NCBI GenBank assembly: GCA_015178975.1
Contig: WHVD01000037.1
Location: 372,001 to 436,000 of the forward strand
DNA: 64,000 nucleotides
DNA from: Hysterangium stoloniferum
Taxonomy: Eukaryota > Basidiomycota > Agaricomycetes > Hysterangiales > Hysterangiaceae
Direction of reading: 5' to 3'
Of this stretch, positions 1 through 9,257 are shown in pieces (within the stretch, counting starts at the first letter, position 1; each line of letters opens with the position of its first letter). Under the pieces are notes generated by a model that had not been told where the DNA came from, did not search any database, and saw only the letters and a program-made list of their open reading frames with translations. A program made the translations under genes and the position numbers.

Positions 1-848
1 AAAAGTGGCTTGATGAGTTTGTGGAAGGTGCTAATATTGAGCTTGGTACTATGAAATTAACGACACACTGCTTTCGTCGAGGTGGTGCACAGTATAGGTT
101 CATGTATGCACCTGTAGGTAAGCGTTGGAGTCTTGCAACAATTCACTGGTGGGGTGGCTGGGCTCAAGGTGAACATGTGATTACTTGATTTGATTCTACT
201 TTCAATTCGAGATGCTAATACATTCATATTTCAAGCGAGATACACTAATTCGCTATTTGCTAGATGAACATATGAACTTTATCATTATGAGGAAGGTCAC
301 GGTGACACATTGCATCCTATAAAAGTGGAAAAGGATGCATCCTTTCTCAATGAACATAGCAGTATGCAAGTGCCAACTCTCATGGGTTGGACCCAAATCA
401 TCAAGGCAAGCCTTGATGAGTTCCGTCAGCATTTATACCAAGACCTCCAAATGCCGAGCCACAATTCTGATTGTGCCACCAGTAATAATATTTGGCACCG
501 TGGTGAACAGAATTCAAATCCAGCACCTCCCCAAATTCATCTTCAATTTGAATCTACTATACTACACCAGGATACCAATGAGATGTCTTATTCTACATCT
601 ACAGGACCACCTGGTGATCCTAAAATAACCTTACGCATCCCTAAAATCATCAAGCATCAAAAGAACAATCTGGATGTGCCACCAGGATGGAAACAGGCAG
701 TAGACCACTGGGTAAAAGGAGATCCAAGCCAGAACTCACCTGCATTGAAAGATTGGAACCCAGAATGGATGAAGGGTAAATATAAGAAAATGTACACAGA
801 AGCCTATTATCGGTGCAAGGTCGTTGCCCTTGAATTTCTCGAGAGGTG
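1..848 (+). pseudogene. Crypton-type tyrosine recombinase (decayed, 5' end outside window)
   Basis: The frame starting at base 3 reads through the core of a tyrosine recombinase: an HCFRRGGAQ block (the H-x-x-R catalytic pair), then RWSLATIHWWGGWAQGEH. After a probable intron (about 178-238, ending TTCAAG) comes DTLIRYLLDEH, which holds the putative nucleophilic Tyr. The frame then slips by one base near 260-275 and continues as an open frame to the TGA at 847-849. Its last part (about 620-845: IPKIIKHQ...VPPGWKQAVDHW...WNPEWMKGKYKKMY) resembles the GCR1_C-like DNA-binding domain carried by Cryptons. Known of the family: Cryptons are DNA transposons that move with a tyrosine recombinase and do not use a DDE enzyme. 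The frameshift and the missing N-terminus make this a non-functional copy. Identity is from remembered motifs and was not searched. Confidence 0.72.
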
Positions 849-849
849 A

Positions 850-1066
850 GGTATACTTTAACTTTGGAGTTGAAATGTATGATCTAAGTGATACATACAT
901 AGATTTAATGGCAATGAGGCTGTATTTCTGGATGCCTAGCCTCAAGCTTCCAGAGGATTCTCAATACTGTTTAACGCAATAATCAACGATCAGAAAGCAA
1001 GGGGTCTGTCCAAGGCTCGCAACAGTAAATACAGCTCTCCAGAATCAAGAGCAAAGGACCGGAATT
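850..1066. other. Unannotated flank between Crypton relic and repeat
   Basis: Non-coding sequence of 217 bp following the recombinase stop. I see no open frame worth calling, no terminal repeat and no clear element boundary. It may be the 3' flank of the Crypton. Confidence 0.4.
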
Positions 1067-2100
1067 ATTAAAATTATATTTTTAAGACTTGAAGCCACTC
1101 AGGCATTGCATTTGATCTTAGTAGTGTTAATCAAAACATATATATATATTTATCCACCCTGTTACGACCGTGTCGCAACCCTATCGGCCCCGAGGTTATC
1201 GCCACTTGTCAACGTTTCAAGTCATCCTCTCGGAAACCATCGGCCCCGAAGCTGACGAATGTTTCGCGAAGATCAAACTCCATTTACGCCCACGTCAAAT
1301 AACTCGTATTGTCTGGTCAAACTTTGATACGTCCCCTTTATTATGTTGATCCATTTCAATCTTATGTTTCGCATATGTCTATCTATATTTGTAGTCCTCG
1401 AACCATTTCCTTTTACCGTAATCCCGCTCTCGGTTATCATCGGCCTCCGAACTAATCATAAACTTCCCGTTCCTAGTCAAGCTTATTGTTAATACCGTGT
1501 TCCGCCCTTCTCCCCATTAGTATTTTCCAGACGCCTGTTACTTGTATATGAACCCGCTGTAATTGTAGTTACTAGGCAATCAGAATATCGACTCAGAATA
1601 CCCTCATACGTCTGTAGCAGTCTCATACTAGGAGAATCTCTCTTCCGCCTTCGCGTGCGCTCGCCCACTCCCGGCCCCGACCCCTTGGCCCGACGCCCGA
1701 CTTGTCCTTCGATTCCGATCGGTATCACGCCGAAAGGTACTCACTAGGACTAGTCTTCGCCCGCCCGAAATTTAAGGACATCCTACGGATATTTGCGAGG
1801 GCGCAGCCCATAAGCTGAAGCCAAGTCCTTCCGATCGGTCCCTGTCGGCCACCGACATTAGTCAGTTTCCAGTTCTTAACACACCCTATCTTTCTTTGAA
1901 TAAAAGTCACGACACGATGACACTTGGTTAGTTACTGTAATAGTAGTTAATCTTAATCCTATTAAAATTATATTTTTAAAGATTTGAAACCACTCAGGCA
2001 TTGTGTTTAATCCTAGTATATATTTATCTACCCTATCTTTGTTTGAATAAAAGTCACGACACGACGACACTTGTCAGTTAATAGTAATTAATCTTAATCT
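1067..2100. repeat. Tandem duplication, two diverged units, first one split by a solo LTR
   Basis: Two related units start with ATTAAAATTATATTTTTAA, at 1067 and 1961. Both continue through CCACTCAGGCATTG and end with a block reading GAATAAAAGTCACGACACGA (about 1895-1920 and 2043-2065). Removing the solo LTR at 1160-1881 plus its duplicated 5 bp leaves a first unit of about 167 bp. The second is about 144 bp. The duplication therefore predates the LTR insertion. No coding potential is visible. Confidence 0.7.
1160..1881 (+). mobile_element. Solo LTR (722 bp), target duplication CACCC
   Basis: The element begins TGTTACGACCGTGTCGCAAC at 1160 and ends TTCTTAACA at 1881, the TG...CA ends of an LTR. 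The flanks 1155-1159 and 1882-1886 are both CACCC, a perfect 5-bp target-site duplication. No internal region is present, so this is a solo LTR left by LTR-LTR recombination. Near its end (about 1795-1835) it holds CCCATAAGCTGAAGCCAAGT, which recurs in the LTRs of the Gag element at 5518-8122, so the two families are related. Confidence 0.85.
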
Positions 2101-2337
2101 CAGATACGGTCAGGATAGTGTGCTTATGTACGGTTCGATGCCGCTGCCGCCCGGCACCACAGGAGCAAATCCCATAAATTCAAAGAAATAAGTCCCTCTC
2201 CTCCCAAACTGTTTGTCATGTCTTACATAAGGCTGGCCTAAAACCTGTGGTGAAGAAGGAGTGCCCTCTTCTGTGTTGATCTCACAGGAGGGAGAGGCTA
2301 CAGTTGGCAAAGAGACATCAGAAGTACACTCTGGAGG

Positions 2338-2810
2338 TGTTACGAACGTACAAACTCAAATTTCAATAATATTCAATTTAATATTTCTTTGACATTTCTT
2401 TGACATTCCGACTCAATTTTTGACTCAACTTCCGACTCGACTATTCTTTGACAATATCTTTGACAATCTCGAATATCTTTGACTTGTCTCAGGTTGATGT
2501 CATTGATGATTTCACTTTGATATCATATTATCATTATAGGCAAATGATATAAGTATATATGTAAGGGCAATGATAGAAATGAAGGAAGTCAGTCAGAAAA
2601 CCTGTATCATAATTATATTATTACTGTATTATATAATCATCGAACTTTTCTTTGACTTAATTATTCGTGAGCCTTTGTGTCCTATCTTTGCCTCACGCTT
2701 TATCAACAGGATGAATTAATACTTCGTCGAATGAGGCATCTTCATTCGATATTGTTGAATATTCTTTGATTGTTTATTTGACTTTATTGAGTAAAATTCG
2801 ATTCATGACA
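2338..2810 (+). mobile_element. Solo LTR (473 bp), target duplication GGAGG
   Basis: The sequence runs from TGTTACGAACG (2338) to GATTCATGACA (2810). The flanking 5-mers 2333-2337 and 2811-2815 are both GGAGG. Removing the LTR and one GGAGG restores an open transposase frame (TLE joined to DWKRVVFS), which independently confirms both boundaries. The LTR is AT-rich and contains many copies of TTTGAC/TTTGACA between about 2385 and 2490. It has no coding content. Confidence 0.9.
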
Positions 2811-2936
2811 GGAGGACTGGAAGAGAGTTGTATTCTCTTATAAGACCAAAATCAATCATCTTGGGTCAGATGGAAGGAAGTGGGTGTAGAAAAGGGTGGT
2901 GGGAGGGGTTGACTGATAGGCAGGTAGAGGGAATGT

Positions 2937-4820
2937 TGTAAGCCTGGTGCCCCAGTCTTACGTGTTCACTCATTGTTCCTGTTACATGTTCACTCCTTGT
3001 TATGTGTTCACCCTTTGTTTCTTGTTTCCTTTGTTCCACTCCTTTTGTTCTGGCAGGTGACCACATTATACATGTATATAGCCTAGGTAGTTTTCTCTCT
3101 CTCTCCTTACTGTATGCTGTAACCTCCTGTATGCTGTCTCAGTTCTAGACAATACACCATGGTCCTGTTAACTCGTGTGACCACCAGTGATCTCATTGAC
3201 AATGAGATTCCACTTTTTTTTTGACACTGGCCACTTCTACTATTTTTTTCACTCTGGACGATTCCACTGCACCCCAGTTCACTCACCACACTGCTCATTC
3301 ACATTCTCTCACAATTCACACTCCCCTATCCAGTTCCATGTGAAATTGCCTTTCATTGCCACACACATTTCCCAGTTCAGATGACAGCAACGATGACAGT
3401 GACACAGCACCGATGGCATCAAAGATCATCACTGCCTTCACTGGCCTCCTCACAGCAACTGCTATTGAAGCGTGGCTTGGCCAGTGTGAGGATGGATTTG
3501 CTATCTATGCCTCCACAAAAAAAGGACAAAGCTCCAGACCTCTATTGAGATGAAGATCCGACTTGCAGGTGCCAATATGCAAGAACCAACAATGGCTGCC
3601 TGGTGGAATGCTGGCCACATGGATTTCTTGAAGCTCACATCATGGGAGACATTCGAGAAGCAGATCCGAAGCTGTTTTATGCCCAAGGGCTACAAGATGG
3701 TCGCCCTTTGCACATTCTTTTTGTGTGCTCAAAATTGGCACTCATTTTTGGATTATGCTGCCACTCTTGCAGATGCACACAATGCATTAGGGCTGACCAT
3801 TGTCAATGTCCATATCTACAAATACCAGCTCCTCTTTCATTCCCACTCCATGCTCCTCCTTTGCATCATGGCTATTCTGGACTTTGACCTTGAGACCATC
3901 AGCTTCAACAACCTTGGTGCTCTCATGTCCATGCAGTGGGAAAGCCTTATCATGGAGATTCCTGCTACTTGTTCCACCCCAGGACCTGGCCCCACTCGCA
4001 CATCATCAACCACCACCAGTACCACACTCCCTCATCCCGATCCACTCAGTATTGCTGACCGCAAATGTCTTTCTGCAGTCAGAGGGTGTTGGAGGTACCG
4101 AAAGTTCCCCAGTGATGAGGGTTGGACTGCACATGTTGGCTGCACCTGCCCTGGAGATCCTGCCCAAGGTGTCACTCCTGGCCCTGATTTTGCTGCCCCA
4201 AAAACACCTACTATCAAGAGAGAACCTATGGGGGCCATCCTGTTGGATGCTAAAGAGTATTTTGCTCAGGGAGAAGATCTACCAGATGACTCCATTCCCA
4301 TTTGTTACAGGGATGATGATACAGACTCAGATGCCTCCAACCAGCCCAACTGATGATGTGACTGTGAATTGATTTTTATTCTAGATAATCTTATTTTAAT
4401 TGCTGTGTCAAATTTCTGTCGCTGTGACATGTTGTACTATTGGAACGGGGTTTACAAACTTTGCCACCTGAAGCTCCACATTGACAAAGGATGTCCAACA
4501 GGGTGAAATTTGGGGTAGTGGGTTGGTTTTTGTATGGGGAGGGGTGTAAGCCTGGTGCCCCAATCTTACGTGTTCACTCATTGTTCCTGTTACATATTCA
4601 CTCCTTGTTATGTATTCACCCTTTGTTTCTTGTTTCCTTTGTTCCACTCCTTTTGTTCTGGCACATGACCACATCATACATGTATATAGCCTAGGTACTT
4701 TTCTCTCTCTCTCCTTACCGTACACTGTAACCTCCTGTATCCTGTCTTGGTTCTAGACAATACACCATGGTCCTGTCAACTCATGTGACCACCAGTGATC
4801 TCATTGACAACGAGATTCCA
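2937..4820 (+). mobile_element. Non-autonomous LTR retroelement with Gag only (TR-GAG-like), target duplication AATGT
   Basis: Two direct 276-bp LTRs, 2937-3212 and 4545-4820, both begin TGTAAGCCTGGTGCCCCA and end GAGATTCCA, with only scattered differences. Flanks 2932-2936 and 4821-4825 are both AATGT. A purine tract (GGGGAGGGG, about 4536-4544) directly precedes the second LTR, as expected of a polypurine tract. The 1.33-kb interior encodes only a Gag-like protein. There is no room for, and no trace of, protease, reverse transcriptase or integrase. The element therefore depended on enzymes supplied in trans. It inserted into the Tc1 transposase gene between LTDRQVEG and its continuation. 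Confidence 0.9.
3411..4353 (+). pseudogene. Gag-like ORF inside the small LTR element, frameshifted
   Basis: One frame runs to 3553 (ASKIITAFTGLLTATAIEAW, then ...EDGFAIYASTKK). The next begins at 3550 (MKIRLAGANMQEPTMAAWW, FLKLTSWETFEKQIR, FMPKGYKMVALCTFFLC) and ends at the TGA at 4351-4353. Hydrophobic/Trp spacing and the W-x-x-F-x-x-x-I-R pattern resemble the retrotransposon Gag capsid region. A break around 3527-3545 shifts the frame where the two halves should be continuous, so this copy is not translatable as one protein. The C-terminal part is Pro/Thr-rich with several Cys and ends in an acidic tail. No regular zinc knuckle is intact. Confidence 0.7.
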
Positions 4821-5308
4821 AATGTTGAAGTTTGGTGGTGGGTAGTGTGATGATGTGGGGTTGCATACTTTGGAAAGGCATTGGATATGTCACTAGAATT
4901 GAAGGGAAGATGGATTCACAGCTTTACTGCTCCATCTTGAAGGATGAACTTCAGCAATCCCTTGAGTTTTACAAAAAAACTCCATCTGATATCATCTTCT
5001 AGCAGGATAATAATCCAAAGCATACTAGCAAACTACCTCAAGAGTGGTTTGATGACCATGGCTACACTGTTATGAAATGGCCAGCACAGTCTCCAGATCT
5101 AAACTCTTGAAAAGGAGGCTAGCTGACTATGAAACACCACCTAGTGAAGTGGAGGAGCTCTGGGAATGCTGTCAAGTGAAATGGGAAAAGATACCAAAGG
5201 AGGTGTGTCAGAACTTGATAGAGAGTATGCCTAGAAGAGTAGAAGCTGTAATTAAGGCCAAGGGAGGGTATACCAAGTACTAGTTTAGTATATAGGGTTT
5301 ATAAAATA

Positions 5309-5512
5309 CAGGCAACAAAACCATTCGGATGTACAAGCTTCATTAATCCTATTACCATAAATGGACATATGACATCATGGTTATGTAATCAATATCTAGT
5401 GATATTAGAGCATCTATCATAATTTATTCAGAATTTTTAGAATTTATTTTGGGCTAATGCTAAAGGATCTTTTGAAAACAAAGAAACATCTGAACAGTTT
5501 TGTTGCCTACTG
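5309..5512. repeat. Tc1 3' end with an inverted subterminal copy of its terminal repeat
   Basis: Just after the transposase stop, 5309-5332 reads CAGGCAACAAAACCATTCGG. This is the reverse complement, with a 2-base gap and a few mismatches, of the terminal GTTTTGTTGCCTACTG block at 5483-5512. The 204-bp end can therefore fold on itself. This recalls the IR/DR ends of some Tc1 elements but in inverted arrangement. Confidence 0.65.
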
Positions 5513-5517
5513 TACCT

Positions 5518-5789
5518 CATCGGAGCCCACAGGTTCTGACCTATCTATCGCTTGACCTCCAACCCATCACCACCCAACCCCTCAACCTCTGCAGGATTCC
5601 CGCAATCGACCCTCCAACCTCTCGACCCACCAACTACTTCTGGACTCCCTGGGATTCCTGTCTGCCTGTCTGAAATTGGATGCCACGATCTCACAAGGGT
5701 ACAACCTATAAGCTGAAACCAAGTCCTACTGGCTTTCCCACAGGTTTCTCCAGAAACCCTCCAATAAGCTCCACATGTACTCCTTAACA
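5518..5789 (+). mobile_element. Left 272-bp LTR of the gag/protease fragment
   Basis: It is homologous along its full length to the reverse complement of 7851-8122. It ends TCCTTAACA at 5789, directly before the internal region. The start is inferred from the other copy, which begins TGTCAGAGC; here the first two bases read CA. The preceding bases 5513-5517 are TACCT, whose TA is also the target dinucleotide of the neighbouring Tc1 element. Confidence 0.75.
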
Positions 5790-5823
5790 GTATTTTCTGA
5801 CTGAGACTTGCAGATTGTCAATA

Positions 5824-7850
5824 TGCCACCAAGAAGAAAAGCACCCATACAGGAATCATCACATGGACCTTCGACTCTTCATCCCCACTTACTTTTTATA
5901 CCAACCAGACACTCATGAACCTACCAGATGCCATGGAAGAAGCCCATATTGAAGAAGTCCTGGAAAACCTGGATGAATCTGAGTACAAGGACGGGTCCAT
6001 GGCCCCTGACAAAGACAACGGTGTCAAAAATTCCCCATCTAATGATCAACTGCCACTTGTGGATCCCACTTCTGAGTTGTTAGCAATCACTTTAGAAAGA
6101 TTGATGGATCATGTACTCAGAGAAGGCAAAAAGAAGGATCCAGAACCTCCACAGTCAAAAGTCAATGCTCCAGAACCCTTCACAGGTTCCAACCCCAACA
6201 AACTTTCCACCTTCCTCATACAATGTTGTTTTAATTTCTGTGATTGATCCGCCGCATTCTCCATGGACTCCCAAAAAGTCAATTACACACTCTCATACCT
6301 CTTGGAATCTGCATTGAAATGGTTCAAACTGGCTTTTAGTGGACTTTCTGAGGAAGAGCCACTCTGGCTTGAAGACTGGAATGTGTTTGTTGAAGAACTA
6401 GAAACAAACTTTGGCCTGTATGACCCAACCGGAGAAGCTGAGAATAGCCTCATCAATCTTTGTATGAAGGACAGCCAGTGTATCATGGACTACATTGTCC
6501 AATTCAACAACTTGCAGCACATTGTCAATGGGGTGATCCCGCTCTCTGCCACCAATTCTATGCCATCATGCCTTAAGGACGAAGTCTCAAAAGGAGAAGA
6601 TGGTAAACCAAAAGCACTGTCCTGTATGCACCTCAAGGCTCAAAATGCAGATGTGCACTATTGGGAGTGTCATGTAGAAGTTGCCCACAAGACCTCCATG
6701 GACAAGGTCACCAAGTCCATGGCCAATAAACCTAACAACAACACCCCATCCACCAGCAACCAAAACTCCATGCAATCTGATCGGAAGAACAATAAAAAGT
6801 CTTCCAACAACAACAACAACAACAACAACAATAACAACAACAACAACAACAATAACAACAACAACAACAACAATAAAGGTCAGCAATCTGGCAAGCAAAC
6901 CAGAAAACCTGACCTTACAGGCAAGCTCAGACCTGATGGCAAACTTACCCACAGGAAAGGCAGCAGCATATGGACAACAGCCTTTGTCTCTTGTGTGGGA
7001 AACCCAGTCATTGAGTTCCGGAATGTCCATTGGCAAAAGCAAACTCTGCAAAAGGTCGTACAGCCAAGACATCCTCCACAGAATCCCCATCAAAGGACAA
7101 ACTGGCTTCTGATGCAAAAAAAGAGTAAGCAACCCCACAGACTCCATGCAGGTTGGGGGTTGCATTACTTCTCCACACATTTATGAGTTTACCCATCTTA
7201 ACGCATCCACTCTTTTGAACTCTGACTCATTTTTTATTAAACTTATGTCTAATATGATTCCAAAATTCATTTTTTCAGCACTCATAGATTCTGGCTTGAC
7301 TCATTGTTTTTTAGATACAAAATTCACGCAAAAAAATCTGCTGTCAATTTATCTGATAAATCCAGTCAGACTCTGACTTTTCAATAGCACAAGCAATTCG
7401 GTTATCACCCAAGCTTGCAATTTATCCAGTTCCCATGTGGAACATCTCAGTTGGTCACTTTCTATGTGACCCAGTTAGACTCAAGTTGCTCAGTTGTCCT
7501 AGGACATAACTGGCTTACCTGATACAATCCATTGATTGACTGGGTATCAAACAGTATAACTTTCTGGACACCGTGGTGCCCAAGATAACTGTATCCAACA
7601 TGGCCTCCACGGCACCCATGGCTTTCCTGGCACCTGCAGCCTCGGTGGCCCCTGTGATCCCTACAATACCTATGGCTTCTCTGGAACCTATAGCACCTCC
7701 GTCTATCTCTCTTATTAATACTGCAGCATTTATTGGGGCTACAAAAATGGATGGATCCCAGGCATTCACTATCAATTTGAAAATTGATGAAGCAACTGGT
7801 TATTTTTCAACTCCAGCATCTGAGCAATCTGCAGACCTAGAAGGTGTCCC
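5824..7850 (+). pseudogene. Ty3-type Gag and aspartic protease fragment (no reverse transcriptase)
   Basis: The N-terminal frame begins at ATG 5824 or 5915 (acidic leader, then NAPEPFTGSNPNKLSTFL) and is stopped by TGA at 6245-6247. The same frame then reads on through the Gag capsid region (YTLSYLLESALKWFK, W-x-x-F-x-x-EL, GLYDPTGEAENSL). An (AAC)n run encodes poly-Asn at about 6808-6875. A Cys-x2-Cys-x4-His-x4-Cys zinc knuckle lies at about 6992-7030 with a TGA inside it at 7012-7014. The protease follows at about 7265-7560: ALIDSGLTHCF (catalytic DSG), then VLGHNWLT and NPLIDWVSNSITF. The region that precedes reverse transcriptase in this family (SLINTAAF...) is present to 7850, where the inverted LTR cuts it off. 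Reverse transcriptase, RNase H and integrase are absent. Confidence 0.82.
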
Positions 7851-8122
7851 TGTTAAGGAGTGCGTGTGGAGCTTATTGGAGGGTTTCTGGAGAAACCTGT
7901 GGGAAAGCTGGTAGGACTTGGCTTCAGCTTATAGGCTGCACCCTTGCAAGATCGTGTCATCCAATTTCAGATGGGCAGACAAGAATCCTGGGGAGTCTGG
8001 GAGTAGTTGGTGGGTTGAGGGGTCGGAGAGTCAACTGCGGGAATCCCATGGAGGTCAAGGGGTCAGGTGGTGATGGGTTGGAGGTCAAGCAATAGATAGG
8101 TCGGAGCCTGTGAGCTCTGACA
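7851..8122 (-). mobile_element. Right 272-bp LTR in inverted orientation
   Basis: On the minus strand it reads TGTCAGAGCTCACAGG...CTCCTTAACA, matching the left LTR 5518-5789 end to end. It abuts protease-side coding sequence at 7850 where an intact element would continue into reverse transcriptase. Its outer flank 8123-8127 is AGGTA, the reverse complement of the TACCT outside the left LTR. The arrangement is a palindromic frame around the fragment, not the direct LTR pair of an intact retrotransposon. Confidence 0.8.
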
Positions 8123-8127
8123 AGGTA

Positions 8128-9257
8128 ATTAGCAGTGTGTTTCAAAGAGAGGAATAGAGTGGAAAATGTACTGAGATTACTGGGGGGAATCTACAATAAG
8201 CTGATTTTCTGACTGGATTATATGTACAACATCTGCCAGACTATATAGAATGTGGAATGTATGTCATACCAAATCCAGTAATAATGAAATCCAAACTAGT
8301 AAACATGAAATGAGATAAGTAAACACCAAGTTTGGTGTTAGGAATGGAACAGAGTGGAGTGGAGTCTGAAATGTGACAGGATGTTAGACCATAATGGGAA
8401 TGGGGTGGGAGCAGAATCCAAAACATGACAGGTCATTTAACCATAATGGGAATGGGGCTCAGTTAGAGGGCTGATGGGTTTTCCAAGTAGGGTCCAGTGA
8501 CTGGTACATGGGACAGGGTTGGAGATAGACAGGTGCAGGTCCCGGCTGGTATTCCGGTGACTGATATGTACATGAAGTGATGAAGGTTGAGCACGGACAG
8601 GTCTGATGTCTGGAGTCCGGTGGGTATTCCAGTAAACTGATAACTGGTGTGTAGGGTACGGGTGCATATAAGTTAGTGCCTAGAGTTTGGCGGGTTTTCC
8701 AGCCGTAACAGATAGGGACTTATATGTAGAGTGGGATCCAGGACCTGTGGGTTTTCCAGTCCTAACATTTTGGAGCTCCATCTCTTCCATATCATTCCAT
8801 GTTTTCCATCTCCAGTTAGTATAAAATGCTTTTCTTGTACTTTACTGTTCTTCAGTTCAAATATCAACTTAGGTTACTCCCATTCTACTCTTAGCTACTC
8901 TTGTATTCTAGTCTTTGGCCAGTGAAAATCCTATTCCAAGACAAATATTACTGCTGATGTAGTGTTTAAAGACATTATTATTGACCCATGAAGTATTCAG
9001 GCCCAGTTGCAAAGAGAGACTGACTTATGTTTTAGACTCAATGAATTCAAAAAGTATATAAAAGGATAGAATTATAAATAATTTAAATTTAAATAAATTT
9101 CTGAGTTAGATCACATGCCCTGATAAATACTTAGAATCGTTTACAAAAAGGAAAGTTGTGGGGTGACTTGTCCCCCACCGGTTCAACCCTTGTCCTAAAG
9201 TGTGGGGAAGCGGAGGGAAATCACATACTGTCAGCTTAGTCAGCGTCTCTGTGGTCA
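8128..9257. other. Gene-free flank with short repeats and a possible minus-strand solo LTR
   Basis: No convincing gene is present. 8358-8460 has a local duplication (two copies of ACCATAATGGGAATGGGG, about 63 bp apart). The stretch 8460-8767 repeats a GGGTTTTCCAG-like motif about five times. Read on the minus strand it begins TGTTAGGACTGGAAAACC at 8767, which looks like the start of an LTR. A matching end could not be fixed: TTTTC before 8210 versus TTTTG after 8767 is one base off a duplication. 8900-9190 is AT-rich, with the promoter of the next gene at its right end. Confidence 0.45.

Larger units (their letters stand above)
2160..5512 (+). pseudogene. Tc1/mariner transposase and element remnant, interrupted twice
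   Basis: Blocks of a Tc1-like DDE transposase lie in order. 2200-2337 carries KAGLKPVVKK and RHQKYTLE. 2811-2936 carries EDWKRVVFS, KINHLGSDGRKW and LTDRQVEG. 4821-5283 carries MMWGCILWKG, QDNNPKHTSK, WPAQSPDLN and NLIESMPRRVEAVIKAKGGY. The breaks between blocks are exactly the LTR insertions at 2338-2810 and 2937-4820. The enzyme is dead: the first catalytic Asp region reads SYKT instead of SDET, stops occur (TAG in the KWV-x-K stretch, another before QDN), there is a frameshift before MMWG, and a small deletion after SPDLN removes the third catalytic residue. The 3' end at 5512 is a Tc1-like terminal repeat, GTTTTGTTGCCTACTG, followed by TA. The left terminal repeat was not found. Confidence 0.88.

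Noticed and set aside
6587-7180. Long minus-strand frame with poly-Val/poly-Leu
   Set aside because: It is the antisense of the (AAC)n poly-Asn tract and the Gag frame; the hydrophobic runs come from the repeat, not from a membrane protein.
9150-9200. Possible tRNA from GGTTCAACCC near 9180
   Set aside because: The B-box-like sequence has no A box or stems at the right distance.
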